Origin: Serratia oryzae
Lineage (GTDB): Bacteria > Pseudomonadota > Gammaproteobacteria > Enterobacterales > Enterobacteriaceae
Length of the DNA: 64,000 nucleotides
Direction of reading: 5' to 3'
Assembly (NCBI RefSeq): GCF_001976145.1
Contig: NZ_MOXD01000006.1
Location: 1-64,000, forward strand
In this document: piece by piece, positions 1 to 7,390 of the stretch
How positions within the stretch are numbered: the stretch's first letter is position 1
How the letters are laid out: every line of letters starts with the position of its first letter
The notes under the pieces: generated by a model
Told to the model about the DNA's origin: nothing
Seen by the model: the letters and a program-made list of their open reading frames with translations, nothing else
The model's database searches: none
Program-made: the position numbers and the translations under genes

Positions 1-140
1 TCCCGAAAGGCAGGCGTGTGTTGTTTGCGGGGCTTGTTTTTCGTTGCTGATGGTTTAGTCATGAGTCACCTCTGAGTTACGAGTTTACTCACTTAATACC
101 GTGTCCACTATTACTGGGTAAGATCAAGTTTACATAAATT

Positions 141-225
141 AAACTACACACATCCCTATACACATTTGTTCTCGCTTGCCGCGATTGCGAGTAATTTTTA
201 GCCATATAGGGAGCGGTGCTGGTGG
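141..225. repeat. Direct repeat A, copy 1
   Basis: 85 bp that match 6461-6545 with about five mismatches. The copy contains CTATACACAT (156-165), the motif that also occurs twice beside the integrase promoter (20771-20792), so it resembles the inner arm of an attachment site. No copy of the tRNA-Gly end is seen to its left within the window. The rest of 1-312 shows no gene I can support. Confidence 0.8.
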
Positions 226-312
226 GGTATCACCAGCGGCAATAATTCGCTAACTAGAGTGAAGCTTTAGAGCGCTGACGCGGAATATCGCCACTTCACT
301 GTGGCCATCCGT

Positions 313-501
313 TCATCTATCACTCAGCGCTTCAACGGTACCACGGTGACGCTTCATAAGGCTGTCAAATTCAGAAATCATCTCACACGCCGTTATCTGG
401 TAGCCGTTGTGATAACACACCGAACCGGTCACCGTTAACCGTTCGCCCCGCTGGTGGATCATCAACTCTAGCGCTGGCAGGTCAAAGCCCGTTACCGACA
501 T
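313..501 (-). CDS. Small hypothetical protein, 62 aa
   Basis: An open frame starting MSVTGFDLPALELMIHQRGE. I do not recognise the family. No signal peptide, membrane segment or clear motif is visible, and the ribosome binding site is weak. It lies just inside repeat A, the position where satellite elements often carry small genes. It may be a genuine small island gene or a chance frame. Nothing is seen in 502-675 beyond AT-rich sequence leading to the next promoter. Confidence 0.35.
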   Translation of the reverse strand: MSVTGFDLPALELMIHQRGERLTVTGSVCYHNGYQITACEMISEFDSLMKRHRGTVEALSDR

Positions 502-675
502 CGTGGAACGATGCTGTGCTTGTCTGACTCTACCAGTGCCGTGGTGGTGGCAATCATCTAATAATGGCTAGTATAAAAACATCCTTGATGTACTGCATGC
601 GTACCCATCCGCCTCGTTGCCAATTGACAAAGTAACCAAAACGGTAATTATTACACTTATTTTTAGCACGGATAA

Positions 676-704
676 TTACAAGAGAAATTTAACAGTGATA
701 TAAT
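676..704 (+). promoter_or_regulatory. Sigma-70 promoter for the GNAT-like gene
   Basis: A perfect -10 TATAAT (699-704) lies 17 bp after a -35-like TTACAA (676-681). Transcription would begin near 711, giving a leader of about 24 nt before the ATG at 735. An alternative TTGACA at 624-629 lies further upstream with a poorer -10. Confidence 0.6.
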
Positions 705-734
705 CGAACAACTATATACCTCAGGGAAAAGTTA

Positions 735-1274
735 ATGCTTTCATTTCATGAGATCGCTGAGCAAACACGGAATGCGCTGCAACTGTTAATTGATCGCATG
801 GGCCTAGACCTTGCTGTTGGCCCATTAAAAGAAACAGACTATCGGCTCCTTTCATCTGGGATGTATGGTGAACTTAACTGGGAATGGGGCATAAGCCAAT
901 ACACCGGAAAAGCAAACAGCATAGATCTGTGCTTCAAAATTCTTTCTGAACAAGAGGGTTACCCGGCGGGCATTGCGCTGTGCGCATTCCGCCTTGATAC
1001 GCAAACCTTCGAAATCTACATGATAGAAAACTTTGTCAGGGATGATGAAGGGCACCCGCTTTACAAGCGCATGGCCTTGTTTACCTTCATGGGTGCCTAC
1101 ATATTTACTGATGCCATTAAGGGTGAGCAAGTTGTTATCTCTGAGCCGGATCCAGAACTACGCTGGTACTATGAAAAGTTCGGGTTTGAGAACGACGCAG
1201 ATTGTGCATATCGCATGACGTGCACACTTGACAAACTGAGAGATAACATTACGAATCCTGAAAGATGGTCGTAG
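735..1274 (+). CDS. GNAT-like acetyltransferase-fold protein, 179 aa
   Basis: The C-terminal part (PDPELRWYYEKFGFEND, about residues 137-153) resembles the end of the GNAT fold, where an aromatic-rich Y-x-K-x-G-F motif packs near acetyl-CoA. The preceding segment could supply the central strands and helix, but I do not see a clean Q/R-x-x-G-x-G/A pyrophosphate-binding motif, so enzymatic activity is uncertain. An AGGGA ribosome site precedes the ATG. It is the main cargo gene between repeats A and B in the left island half and is followed by a 53-aa gene. Possible roles include a defence or toxin-type acetyltransferase; this is inference from position only. Confidence 0.55.
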   Translation: MLSFHEIAEQTRNALQLLIDRMGLDLAVGPLKETDYRLLSSGMYGELNWEWGISQYTGKANSIDLCFKILSEQEGYPAGIALCAFRLDTQTFEIYMIENFVRDDEGHPLYKRMALFTFMGAYIFTDAIKGEQVVISEPDPELRWYYEKFGFENDADCAYRMTCTLDKLRDNITNPERWS

Positions 1275-1370
1275 TTTGTTTCAAATAAATCCCATGTTTA
1301 GTACGCAGCACAACAAAATGATAACTAAAGCTATGGCTTTTTTAGATGTAAGCCACTAGTATTCACTACC

Positions 1371-1398
1371 ACAGTATGTGGTCATGACCACATACTGT
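1371..1398. promoter_or_regulatory. 28-bp perfect palindrome, operator candidate
   Basis: The left arm ACAGTATGTGGTCA is followed directly by its exact reverse complement. A -10-like TATACT (1403-1408) follows, with a possible -35 (TGGTCA, 1379-1384) inside the palindrome, so a bound dimer would cover the promoter of the 53-aa gene. The binding protein is not identified. Confidence 0.65.
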
Positions 1399-1442
1399 CT
1401 GTTATACTGTACAAGGAAATGTACCTACTAAGGAGATGTCAC

Positions 1443-1604
1443 ATGTCATATGCTAAAGACGCGAAATTCGACACTGTCGAAACATTCGCTCGCATTGGTG
1501 CATCTATCGAGCTTCTGGCTAAAGCTGCCCCGGTCTTGTTAGAGCGAGCAAAAGCACCAACTCGCGAGGTTCAAGGCCCTCGTCGTCAAAAGAAAGTAGC
1601 CTGA
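1443..1604 (+). CDS. Small basic protein, 53 aa
   Basis: The ATG at 1443 is preceded by a strong AAGGAG site, which makes it preferable to the in-frame start at 1419. The protein starts MSYAKDAKFDTVETFARIG, has a helical hydrophobic middle (about residues 18-37) and ends in a basic tail (PRRQKKVA). I recognise no family. It follows a perfect palindrome and precedes a strong terminator, so it is a separate, tightly controlled transcription unit. Its place next to the GNAT-like gene suggests they may work as a pair, but the 170-bp gap and own promoter make that uncertain. Confidence 0.6.
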   Translation: MSYAKDAKFDTVETFARIGASIELLAKAAPVLLERAKAPTREVQGPRRQKKVA

Positions 1605-1630
1605 CGATTAAATAGATTGGTCCGAAGCAG

Positions 1631-1656
1631 GCCCGCGTTAGCGGGCTTTTTCTTTT
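1631..1656 (+). terminator. Rho-independent terminator
   Basis: Stem GCCCGC, loop GTTA, stem GCGGGC, then a T-rich tail. It ends the 53-aa gene unit. Confidence 0.85.
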
Positions 1657-1763
1657 ACGTAACACGCCATGATTTAACATCGGAAAGCTTCAGTAGCCCT
1701 AGTTCATCTTTGGTCGGTTCGACAAATCTCACCCTTTCAATTGACACTATCTCGCTCGTGGCT

Positions 1764-2014
1764 ATTTTGAACCAACAAATGGGGTTTTCGTATTAATCCA
1801 GTGCTGGTCACCCTGTGGCACATATTATTCTAGTGCTCACCTTAGTATTTCTATACATCAGGATTGCGTTGATGTTAGTGGCGTTTGTCGAGACTCGAAC
1901 CTGCTGGCGCTGGTGGAGCTAATCGGGGCATTACCGGCGCGGTACTGGCTTCTTCCACTGGTAGGCTGGTGCGCTCATGCGCTATCGGTGGCGCTCCTTG
2001 GCTGCCAGTGGCGA
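1764..2014. repeat. Direct repeat B, copy 1 (decayed)
   Basis: This stretch matches 7354-7600 along its length, with many substitutions. It includes one TGAACCAACA motif (1768-1777) of the four seen in the other copy, and a decayed counterpart of the 62-aa gene at 7518-7706. No intact gene remains here. Nothing else is seen in 1657-1763 and 2015-2105. Confidence 0.75.
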
Positions 2015-2105
2015 GCGCCTTTTTCTTTATTCGTGAAACACCATGTGATGCACAGGTGTATGTAATCCTCTAAACAACAGTAAACAGAAACACTGTTCAG
2101 GAGGC

Positions 2106-2438
2106 CTACTGCGGCAATGGAAGCCACTCAGGAACGGGAAGCCCTGCGGCTTTTAGTTCGTTGTGAACGTGAACCAGAACTTCTGGGGCTTCGGCAAACA
2201 TTGCCAAGAATCCGCGGATCGCGGCTACGTTGGTTTCTACTGCGGGATTAGATGCCATAGCGTCAGCAGTGCTCTTGATGGCCACAGCCTCGCTCTCCGT
2301 CCAGCGGGTTTTGATCTGATCTTCACGCACCATAGAGAAATGCAATCCCTTTTTCCCAGTCCGCTTTCTCGCAAGCAGCGTAGAACGATGCTTCGAAGCT
2401 ACCGCAGCCCCTGCCATTACACACTTATCACAGTTCAT
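2106..2438 (-). CDS. Hypothetical island protein, 110 aa
   Basis: I place the start at 2438 (MNCDKCVMAG) because AAGGA lies 8 nt before that ATG; the ATG at 2447 has no such site. The N-terminus has a C-x-x-C pair and a basic stretch, the middle is alanine-rich and helical, and the end is proline-rich. The family is not recognised. The first bases overlap the truncated end of the IS110 transposase frame, so the junction with that element falls at or just before this gene. Confidence 0.5.
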   Translation of the reverse strand: MNCDKCVMAGAAVASKHRSTLLARKRTGKKGLHFSMVREDQIKTRWTESEAVAIKSTADAMASNPAVETNVAAIRGFLAMFAEAPEVLVHVHNELKAAGLPVPEWLPLPQ

Positions 2439-3022
2439 AGTAGACATCCTTGGTATTCACTGGCATCAGGCCTCCAGGATCCCAGAGTCCGGATGAGCTG
2501 CATGCGCGTCATATTTCTCAGCTGTTCACGTAATTCATCTGGTGCAGAGATAATATTGGAATGGATAATTTGGAGAGCGACTCTTCGGGCTGATATCGCT
2601 GTTTTGCGGCAAGTTTTTAGCACCCGCAGAGATTCAATCATGCCATCGCGCGTTTTGGGAGTAACTGTCCTTATACCAGAGAATGCTGCATGAGCAGCAC
2701 ACTCAGCATCAATCGTGTCACTTTTACCCCGTTTGCGTCGCTCCATCCGATCTGGCGCAGTCACTTCAAGAACTTCTAACCCGGCATTCTGAAAATAGCG
2801 AAGCAGCCCTGAGCCATAGGTACCTGTGCACTCAACGCCAATTCTCTTTAACGCCCCAAATGAGGTCATCCATGCCAGCATCTGCCGGTAACCTTGTCGT
2901 GTTGTGGCGAAATACTGAGTACCCAGCACTTTATTGTTCTGATCTACGACAGCGGCAACGTGCAGATCTTTATGTGTATCCACACCACCCACAACGGCGG
3001 CTTCGGTAACTTTATCAGCCAT
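2435..3022 (-). pseudogene. IS110-family transposase, 3'-truncated
   Basis: The 195 aa carry the N-terminal RuvC-like DEDD domain of IS110 recombinases: GVDTHKDLHVAAVVD with the first acidic residue near 15, GVECTGTYGSGL in the middle, and KSDTIDAECAA with further acidic residues. Full-length members have some 300-400 aa with a C-terminal serine-containing Tnp domain, which is absent here. The last residues (about from ASEYQGCLL) come from unrelated flanking DNA. It cannot be a complete recombinase. Confidence 0.85.
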
Positions 3023-3303
3023 GACAGAGTTCCTCTGAGGAAACAGAGTTGAATCTCCAGACAGATAACCCGGACAGGACAGTAATGAGACAAGCCGTCA
3101 GGCCCTTCTTGAGTCACGCGCACCGGTGAGGAGATGCCTCGCATGAAGGCGCTTCCGGCAACCGACGAGTCCAGGGCAGGACACAAAAGGTCGATCGCTG
3201 TGTGAGTCAGGATGCGGGAAGGCCTTCACTGCATCAGTAATCACACCAATCTGGTTTAACGGCAAACTGAGTGATGATAAAAACTGACACCAGCATTATT
3301 ACT
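2450..3303 (-). mobile_element. IS110-family element remnant, inserted in an IS3 orfB
   Basis: The left boundary relative to its own transcription is at about 3303, directly after the His-Ser-Asp codons of the IS3 orfB. The right part of the element, and the IS3 DNA expected beyond it, are missing, so a deletion followed insertion. 3023-3303 is its non-coding left end. Confidence 0.7.
3023..3303 (-). ncRNA. IS110 left-end noncoding region, candidate bridge RNA
   Basis: In IS110-group elements the noncoding region upstream of the recombinase encodes a bridge RNA that pairs with target and donor DNA. This stretch of about 280 nt has the right position and size, and sequence with paired segments (for example GCCTTCATGCGAGGC). 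The call rests on position and family knowledge; folding was not computed. Confidence 0.4.
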
Positions 3304-3852
3304 ATCACTATGGAACATGACACCTGTAGGACAGCCACGCAACTCCCACGCCATCTGTAAGGCCTTCACGGTCAGTTCCGTATCAGGTGAATAGGACATA
3401 GCCCAACCAACGGGCTTGCGGGCAAACAGATCCAACACAACAGCAAGATACGCCCAGCCCTTACCTGTCCAGATGTACGTCACATCACCACACCAAACCT
3501 GATCTGGTCGGGTGACAGCAAACTGACGCTCAAGCAGGTTAGGGATATCAATGCGCTCTTTTCCACCTCGTTTGTAGTGGTGCGCAAGAAGCTGACAACT
3601 CGTTATATCAAGCTCTTTCATTAGCTTACCGGCAAGCCAACGCCCCAGTTTTACCCCTTTATTCGTCACCATCGTGGCAATATTTCTGGCACCTGCAGAG
3701 CCGCCGCTGGCCTGCCAGACTTCACTGACCAAACTGCGTTTTATGGCACGCTCTGCATCCGGCACCTTTTTACGGCTGTGCCAATATCGGTAACTGCTAC
3801 GATGAACCTCAAAGAGTTGGCATAACGCTTTAACGGGATAAAGCGCCCTCAA
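3256..3852 (-). pseudogene. IS3-family transposase OrfB, truncated
   Basis: The frame contains an HTH_21-like N-terminus and the start of the rve integrase core: [20 protein letters not shown] holds the first catalytic Asp, and GVMFHSD the second. From codon HSD on (position 3304) the sequence is foreign and the catalytic Glu is missing. The last 16 codons come from the inserted IS110 element. It is inactive. Confidence 0.9.
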
Positions 3853-4233
3853 TTTGTTAACTATCGTGAATTGTTCAACGAGTCCGACATCAAGAGCGCG
3901 GTAGCCTTTTTTAGAATATCGTTTTCCATTTCAAGCCGTTGTATTCTTTTTTTCATTTCACGTAGTTCGATCTGCTCGGGTGTCAACGGCAGCCCGGCAG
4001 GCGCTTTGCCTTGACGTTCAAGACGGAGTTTGTTCACCCAGCGAGTCAAAGCAGAAAGGCTGACGTTCATCGCCTTTGCGGCCTCTGCAAAGGTGTATTG
4101 CTGGTCAACAACCAGCTTGGCTGCTTCAAGTTTAAATTCTGCTGTGAAATGTTTACCCATCGTGTCACCTGTAACGTTATTGAGGTGAGAATATCACCTC
4201 TGGTCAGGTGGCCAAATTCAGTGTGCCACTACA
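3304..4233 (-). mobile_element. IS3-family insertion sequence remnant
   Basis: It contains orfA and the 5' part of orfB. The outer end on the orfA side is recognisable at 4233: reading minus, it opens TGTAGTGGCACACTGAATTT, an inverted-repeat end of this type of IS3 element. The other end is lost to the IS110 insertion and deletion. Confidence 0.8.
3861..4160 (-). CDS. IS3-family transposase OrfA, 99 aa
   Basis: This is a typical OrfA: an HTH ([20 protein letters not shown], residues 5-24, then [13 protein letters not shown]) and a leucine-zipper coiled coil ([20 protein letters not shown], about 67-86). In a working element, a -1 frameshift near its end joins it to OrfB to make the active transposase. 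OrfB is broken here, so only OrfA, a DNA-binding inhibitor in related elements, can still be made. Length is normal. Confidence 0.9.
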   Translation of the reverse strand: MGKHFTAEFKLEAAKLVVDQQYTFAEAAKAMNVSLSALTRWVNKLRLERQGKAPAGLPLTPEQIELREMKKRIQRLEMENDILKKATALLMSDSLNNSR

Positions 4234-4259
4234 TTGAGTAAACCGGGCTATTTAGAAAT

Positions 4260-4282
4260 GGAGCGCCTTTAGGCGCTCCATC
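4260..4282 (-). terminator. Hairpin after the 43-aa gene
   Basis: GGAGCGCC and GGCGCTCC form an 8-bp stem with a four-base loop. The T tract is short (ATTTCT on the minus strand), so efficiency is uncertain. Confidence 0.5.
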
Positions 4283-4293
4283 ATTTAACGATA

Positions 4294-4425
4294 CTATGGC
4301 TTTTTCTTTTGAGGCTTCGGATAGTTGATGGTTTCCGTAACCGTTGTTTTAGGGTTTTTCTTCACTTCTTTCTCTGTCACAAATTGACCAGTGATAGCAC
4401 TACGACCTACTTTGCGCTTGGACAT
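4294..4425 (-). CDS. Small basic protein, 43 aa
   Basis: The frame reads MSKRKVGRSAITGQFVTEKE and continues with NPKTTVTETINYPK and a Lys-rich end. The G-R-S-A-x-T-G-x-F-V and N-P-x-T-T-V-T-E-T pattern is one I recall from small uncharacterised proteins in enterobacterial islands. It is below the length most gene finders accept. It lies 64 bp downstream of the 91-aa gene on the same strand, so the two may form an operon, and a hairpin follows. Confidence 0.6.
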   Translation of the reverse strand: MSKRKVGRSAITGQFVTEKEVKKNPKTTVTETINYPKPQKKKP

Positions 4426-4489
4426 CGATACAACCTCATATTGAATGGAAGGGGCAAGGATGCGTTAAACATCCTTGCTGTTGGTTGCA

Positions 4490-4765
4490 TTAGCCAGCCA
4501 TGTGAGACTGACTATAAGATGCCATCATGCCGTCGCTATAACCTTTGGCATAAGCTGCCTGGGGGCTTTTGTGGCGTACAGTACCAGCTTGGCTTTCAGG
4601 TAGGGCTTCAAGGTTAACCCAAACTTGAGAGCTACGAATTAAGCCATGTTGAAAGCCTTGCTCGTAAGCACAACCACAGCATTTGTGGCGACCAAAACCA
4701 CCTTGATCTTCAGGTAGTTGAACAAAGACCGGTGAGTACCGGTGACGGTTGTAACAAATAGTCAT
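4490..4765 (-). CDS. Hypothetical island protein, 91 aa
   Basis: I prefer the start at 4765 (MTICYNRHRY), with AAGG 9 nt upstream, to that at 4795. The protein shows two related segments: GGFGRHKCCGCAYEQGFQHG and GTVRHKSPQAAYAKGYSDGM. Both have an R-H-K box followed by A-Y-x-x-G-x-x-x-G, an internal duplication. The first has a Cys-Cys-x-Cys cluster and could bind metal. No known family is assigned. Confidence 0.55.
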   Translation of the reverse strand: MTICYNRHRYSPVFVQLPEDQGGFGRHKCCGCAYEQGFQHGLIRSSQVWVNLEALPESQAGTVRHKSPQAAYAKGYSDGMMASYSQSHMAG

Positions 4766-4911
4766 GTTGTATTGCCTTAGCCCTTCAGGGCACAAAAAGG
4801 TTTTACAAAGCCCGTCTATGTTGCCTACAATCCAACTTGTCTAAGGTAAGAAAGTAGGTAGCTAACGGTTAACTTTGAGTCGCCAAACTCTCAGAAACCT
4901 CGCTTCTAAAT

Positions 4912-4947
4912 CAGCCGGATCCACAAATGTGGACTCGGCTGTTTTTT
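4912..4947 (+). terminator. Strong hairpin with T tract, no gene before it
   Basis: CAGCCG...CGGCTG and TCCACA/TGTGGA form a long stem followed by TTTTTT on the plus strand. No plus-strand coding gene lies in 4796-4912, so it may end a small RNA that starts in that interval, or be left over from a lost gene. Confidence 0.6.
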
Positions 4948-4994
4948 GTCCAGAGAACAGGAACGCACTACATGTAGTGCCTATTCATCTGGAC
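4948..4994. repeat. Nested dyad with 16-bp palindrome
   Basis: GCACTACATGTAGTGC (4965-4980) is a perfect palindrome, flanked by GTCCAGA (4948-4954) and TCTGGAC (4988-4994). A DnaA-box sequence (TGTGGATAA, near 5052) follows. The rest of 4796-5298 has no gene I can support. Confidence 0.6.
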
Positions 4995-5298
4995 TAACAA
5001 CAAGATAATGAGAACTTGGTAGGTTTGCAAGTGAACAAAACCTGCCGTTCCTGTGGATAACTTGGGGGGGAAATGTTACGATACCTTCCTAGCGCGCATT
5101 ACAACTGGAGCGACAAGGTTGTCAATAAGCGTGATGAAATTTTGTGGTTACTGTCAAAAACACGATCGTTTGCCGCTTTATTAAACGTTAGAAAAAAAAC
5201 GCATAATAGATCTGTTTTTATATTCTTATTCCAGCAATGAGAGGCAAGGCCCTAGAATTTATACAAGCTCCCCTAAAGAATACTTATCTGCAAAGTTA

Positions 5299-5780
5299 TC
5301 AACCTTGGCCTGTGTCGCGCCGATGTAATGTAGAGGCTAACGACTTGTGACCCAATGCCTTACTGATCACCGCAATATCCGCCCCATCCTCATAACCTAT
5401 CGTTGGTTTGCTTTTCCTCATGCTGTGAGTTGACAGATTTAGTCCCAACTTCTGCCCCGCATAACTGATTTCCTCATGCAGCTTGGAACGGCTTACCGGC
5501 TTGCCTGTGCTTCTCTTACTATCAAGCTGTAATATGTACACATGATTAGGGTTAGCCTCCTTACGAGCCGCTATGATGCGTTTGGCGGTATCTGTAAGAC
5601 GTACACGGATCACTTTCTGCGTTTTCTGCTGGGCAATGACCACATGATCACCTGATACATCGTCATAGCGCAATTCCCGCAGGTCTGACACCCTTAGCAT
5701 TAGCTCAAAACCAAGCAACCATGCATCACGATAGATGGGATTGCCCTTCCCTTGTTTGGTCAGCTTTCTGTAGATTGATG
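5299..5780 (-). pseudogene. Tyrosine recombinase remnant
   Basis: The frame from 5718 retains the catalytic core region: an Arg in LMLRVSDLRELRYDDV, the Lys-bearing hairpin (AQQKTQKVIRVRL), HSMRKSK as the H-x-x-R box and LGHKS with the third His. The catalytic Tyr is missing and the C-terminus looks garbled (LHRRDTGQG). The N-terminal domain is absent. It is not similar to the P4-type integrase at 19.5-20.7 kb, so it derives from another element. It lies about 0.6 kb from the 6385 attachment copy, as expected for the integrase of an older neighbouring island. Confidence 0.75.
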
Positions 5781-5885
5781 GGGTTCGATCAGAACAAGTT
5801 TTTTCGCATGGAAAAACGCGTGGGGTTCGAGCGCAGTGTAAAACATTTTCGCGATCTGGCTCTTAAGGCTAAACAAGTGAAGTAA
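5778..5885 (+). pseudogene. C-terminal fragment of an unidentified gene
   Basis: An open 35-codon fragment reads MGFDQNKFFRMEKRVGFERS and continues to ALKAKQVK. It stops just before a strong terminator, which suggests the true 3' end of a larger, probably phage-derived gene whose 5' part was lost at the junction with the integrase remnant. No family is assigned. Confidence 0.4.
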
Positions 5886-5900
5886 TAAAGCCAAATAAGA

Positions 5901-5934
5901 AAGGCCCCGCCGTCATGGTTGGGGCCTTTTTTGT
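5901..5934 (+). terminator. Rho-independent terminator
   Basis: AAGGCCCC and GGGGCCTT enclose a loop of about 12 nt, followed by TTTTTT. It ends the gene fragment 5778-5885. Between 5935 and 6290 I see nothing supportable. Confidence 0.8.
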
Positions 5935-6291
5935 TGCCTAAAATCAGGCAATAGGATCCATAAAGCCCCGTTGGTGGTAACACGCAAAGCGGAGCGTTAG
6001 CGGCAGCATTATGTAACTCAGGGCAAGGACTTATCAGGATGACCATGTAACCGTTAGGTAGCGAGGCCGAACCGCTGGCAGAGCCTGCATATCGTGTGCA
6101 GGGACGAAAACCACCATGAACCTGTTTAGTAACATCGGGCTAAAATGCGCCTTACCATGAGCTTTCTGTGAGTGTTTAGAGCCTACAGTGTGGCTTAGTT
6201 TTCTTGTTTTGCTATCGCGGTAAGACACTGGAACGACCGCCAACGGTTTGATATGCTCACAGATCAACCACACACCAAACAGTGACAGTTA

Positions 6292-6308
6292 CGGGTGTAG
6301 TTCAATGG
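6292..6308 (+). repeat. Fragment of tRNA-Gly 5' half, inverted
   Basis: CGGGTGTAGTTCAATGG matches the 5' part of the tRNA-Gly(CCC) gene exactly (17 nt), but lies on the plus strand, while the gene is on the minus strand. It sits 76 bp from the direct copy of the tRNA 3' end. Confidence 0.6.
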
Positions 6309-6384
6309 GGCTGAAAGCATTGTAGGTGAGAAATCACCTTTGCTTGAAGCGCTTATAAATCATCATGTTGATTTATAAGGAGAT

Positions 6385-6403
6385 TTTGGAGCGGGTGAAG
6401 GGA
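6385..6403. repeat. Distal attachment site of the satellite (att)
   Basis: TTTGGAGCGGGTGAAGGGA is identical to 20903-20921, the 3' end of tRNA-Gly plus two flanking bases. The next seven positions match at five. It defines the left end of the 14.5-kb element. Confidence 0.8.
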
Positions 6404-6460
6404 GTAGAACGCCAGCACTTAAAGCCAGTAAATACGGTACTCCATGAGTTTATAAAAATG

Positions 6461-6545
6461 AAACTACACACATTCCTATACACATTTGCTCTCGCTCGCC
6501 ACGATTGCGAGTAATTTTTAGCCATATAGGGAGTGGTGCTGGTGG
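6461..6545. repeat. Direct repeat A, copy 2
   Basis: This copy matches 141-225 at about 94 percent. It contains CTATACACAT (6476-6485), shared with the region upstream of the integrase, consistent with an arm-type integrase-binding site next to the att copy. Confidence 0.8.
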
Positions 6546-6656
6546 ATTGTCAACTGTTCAAAACCAATTACCTGCATCCGACAACAAGCTGTAACTGGTC
6601 AGGGCTATGTGGTAACTATGATTCATAAGACATAACCTGAGATACAGAGGCGTTTG

Positions 6657-7148
6657 GTGAGTAAAGCTGAAGCAATAAAAAAGGTATTTGGAACATTTAT
6701 AGGAGCCACATTGATTGGCTACTCTACCGCAGAGATATTCGTTGATCGCTGGGAACCATGGAATGATTTACCTATCAGGCTGGCATTTAATAACGGTCAG
6801 ATAATTTCTGTTGCTTGGTCCAAATTCGATGATTTATGGCTTTCGAATGACCAGTCATTACCTTTCGATATCTATGATAGTAAGGTTCGCTGGATTGAAA
6901 ACGCATTTGATGACCTTAATCGTTTGATCGGAGGTGTCATTTTATCTGTTTCTCTTGGGCAGGATTATTTGGAATTAGGGGGAGAAGAAACCCCATTGGA
7001 CATCCACCTCATCATTGAAACCGATCGAGGCGTGATGGATATCTTTAATGCTCTTGATGAAAATGGGTATGCGTATCTTCCCTCTCGCCCCCTAAATCTT
7101 GCGCTGTGCGTACCGTTCAACCCGCTTACTGAACAAGACACCGTTTGA
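6657..7148 (+). CDS. Hypothetical cargo protein, 163 aa
   Basis: The start is GTG at 6657, after CAGAGG; a TTG at 6654 is also possible. The sequence (VSKAEAIKKVFGTFIGATLI and onward) alternates strands and Trp-rich stretches and looks like a soluble alpha/beta protein without signal peptide or membrane helix. I do not recognise the family; some immunity proteins have a similar character but that is only an impression. It occupies the slot between repeats A and B that the GNAT-like gene occupies in the left half, so it is probably exchangeable cargo. Confidence 0.55.
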   Translation: MSKAEAIKKVFGTFIGATLIGYSTAEIFVDRWEPWNDLPIRLAFNNGQIISVAWSKFDDLWLSNDQSLPFDIYDSKVRWIENAFDDLNRLIGGVILSVSLGQDYLELGGEETPLDIHLIIETDRGVMDIFNALDENGYAYLPSRPLNLALCVPFNPLTEQDTV

Positions 7149-7273
7149 TCTTCCACCAACAGAGTTAAAAACAACAAAACACAGAACAGCGGGTAATTAC
7201 CTGCCCGCAAAGCCGCATTCCACCGTTTGAAAGCGCTTTTTTTCCTGATATTTCTCTATATATAAGCAAAAGT

Positions 7274-7390
7274 GTGTTGGTTCAGTCGGTTCAATTTGTA
7301 AAGGTGATTGTTTTATAAGGATTTATTTTAAAAAAGTGAACCAACACAAGGCCATTTTGAACCAACGAAGGGGGTTTTCGTGTTGGTTCA
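7274..7390. repeat. Iteron-like array of TGTTGGTTCA
   Basis: Four copies of the motif, two in each orientation: 7274-7284, 7337-7347, 7358-7368 and 7380-7390. Spacing of the last three is 21 and 22 bp. It fills the gap between the cargo gene and the 62-aa gene. Only one copy persists in repeat B copy 1. Confidence 0.6.

Noticed and set aside
2163-2693. A 176-codon open frame on the plus strand
   Set aside because: It overlaps the IS110 remnant and the 110-aa gene in opposite sense, and its protein has no recognisable features.
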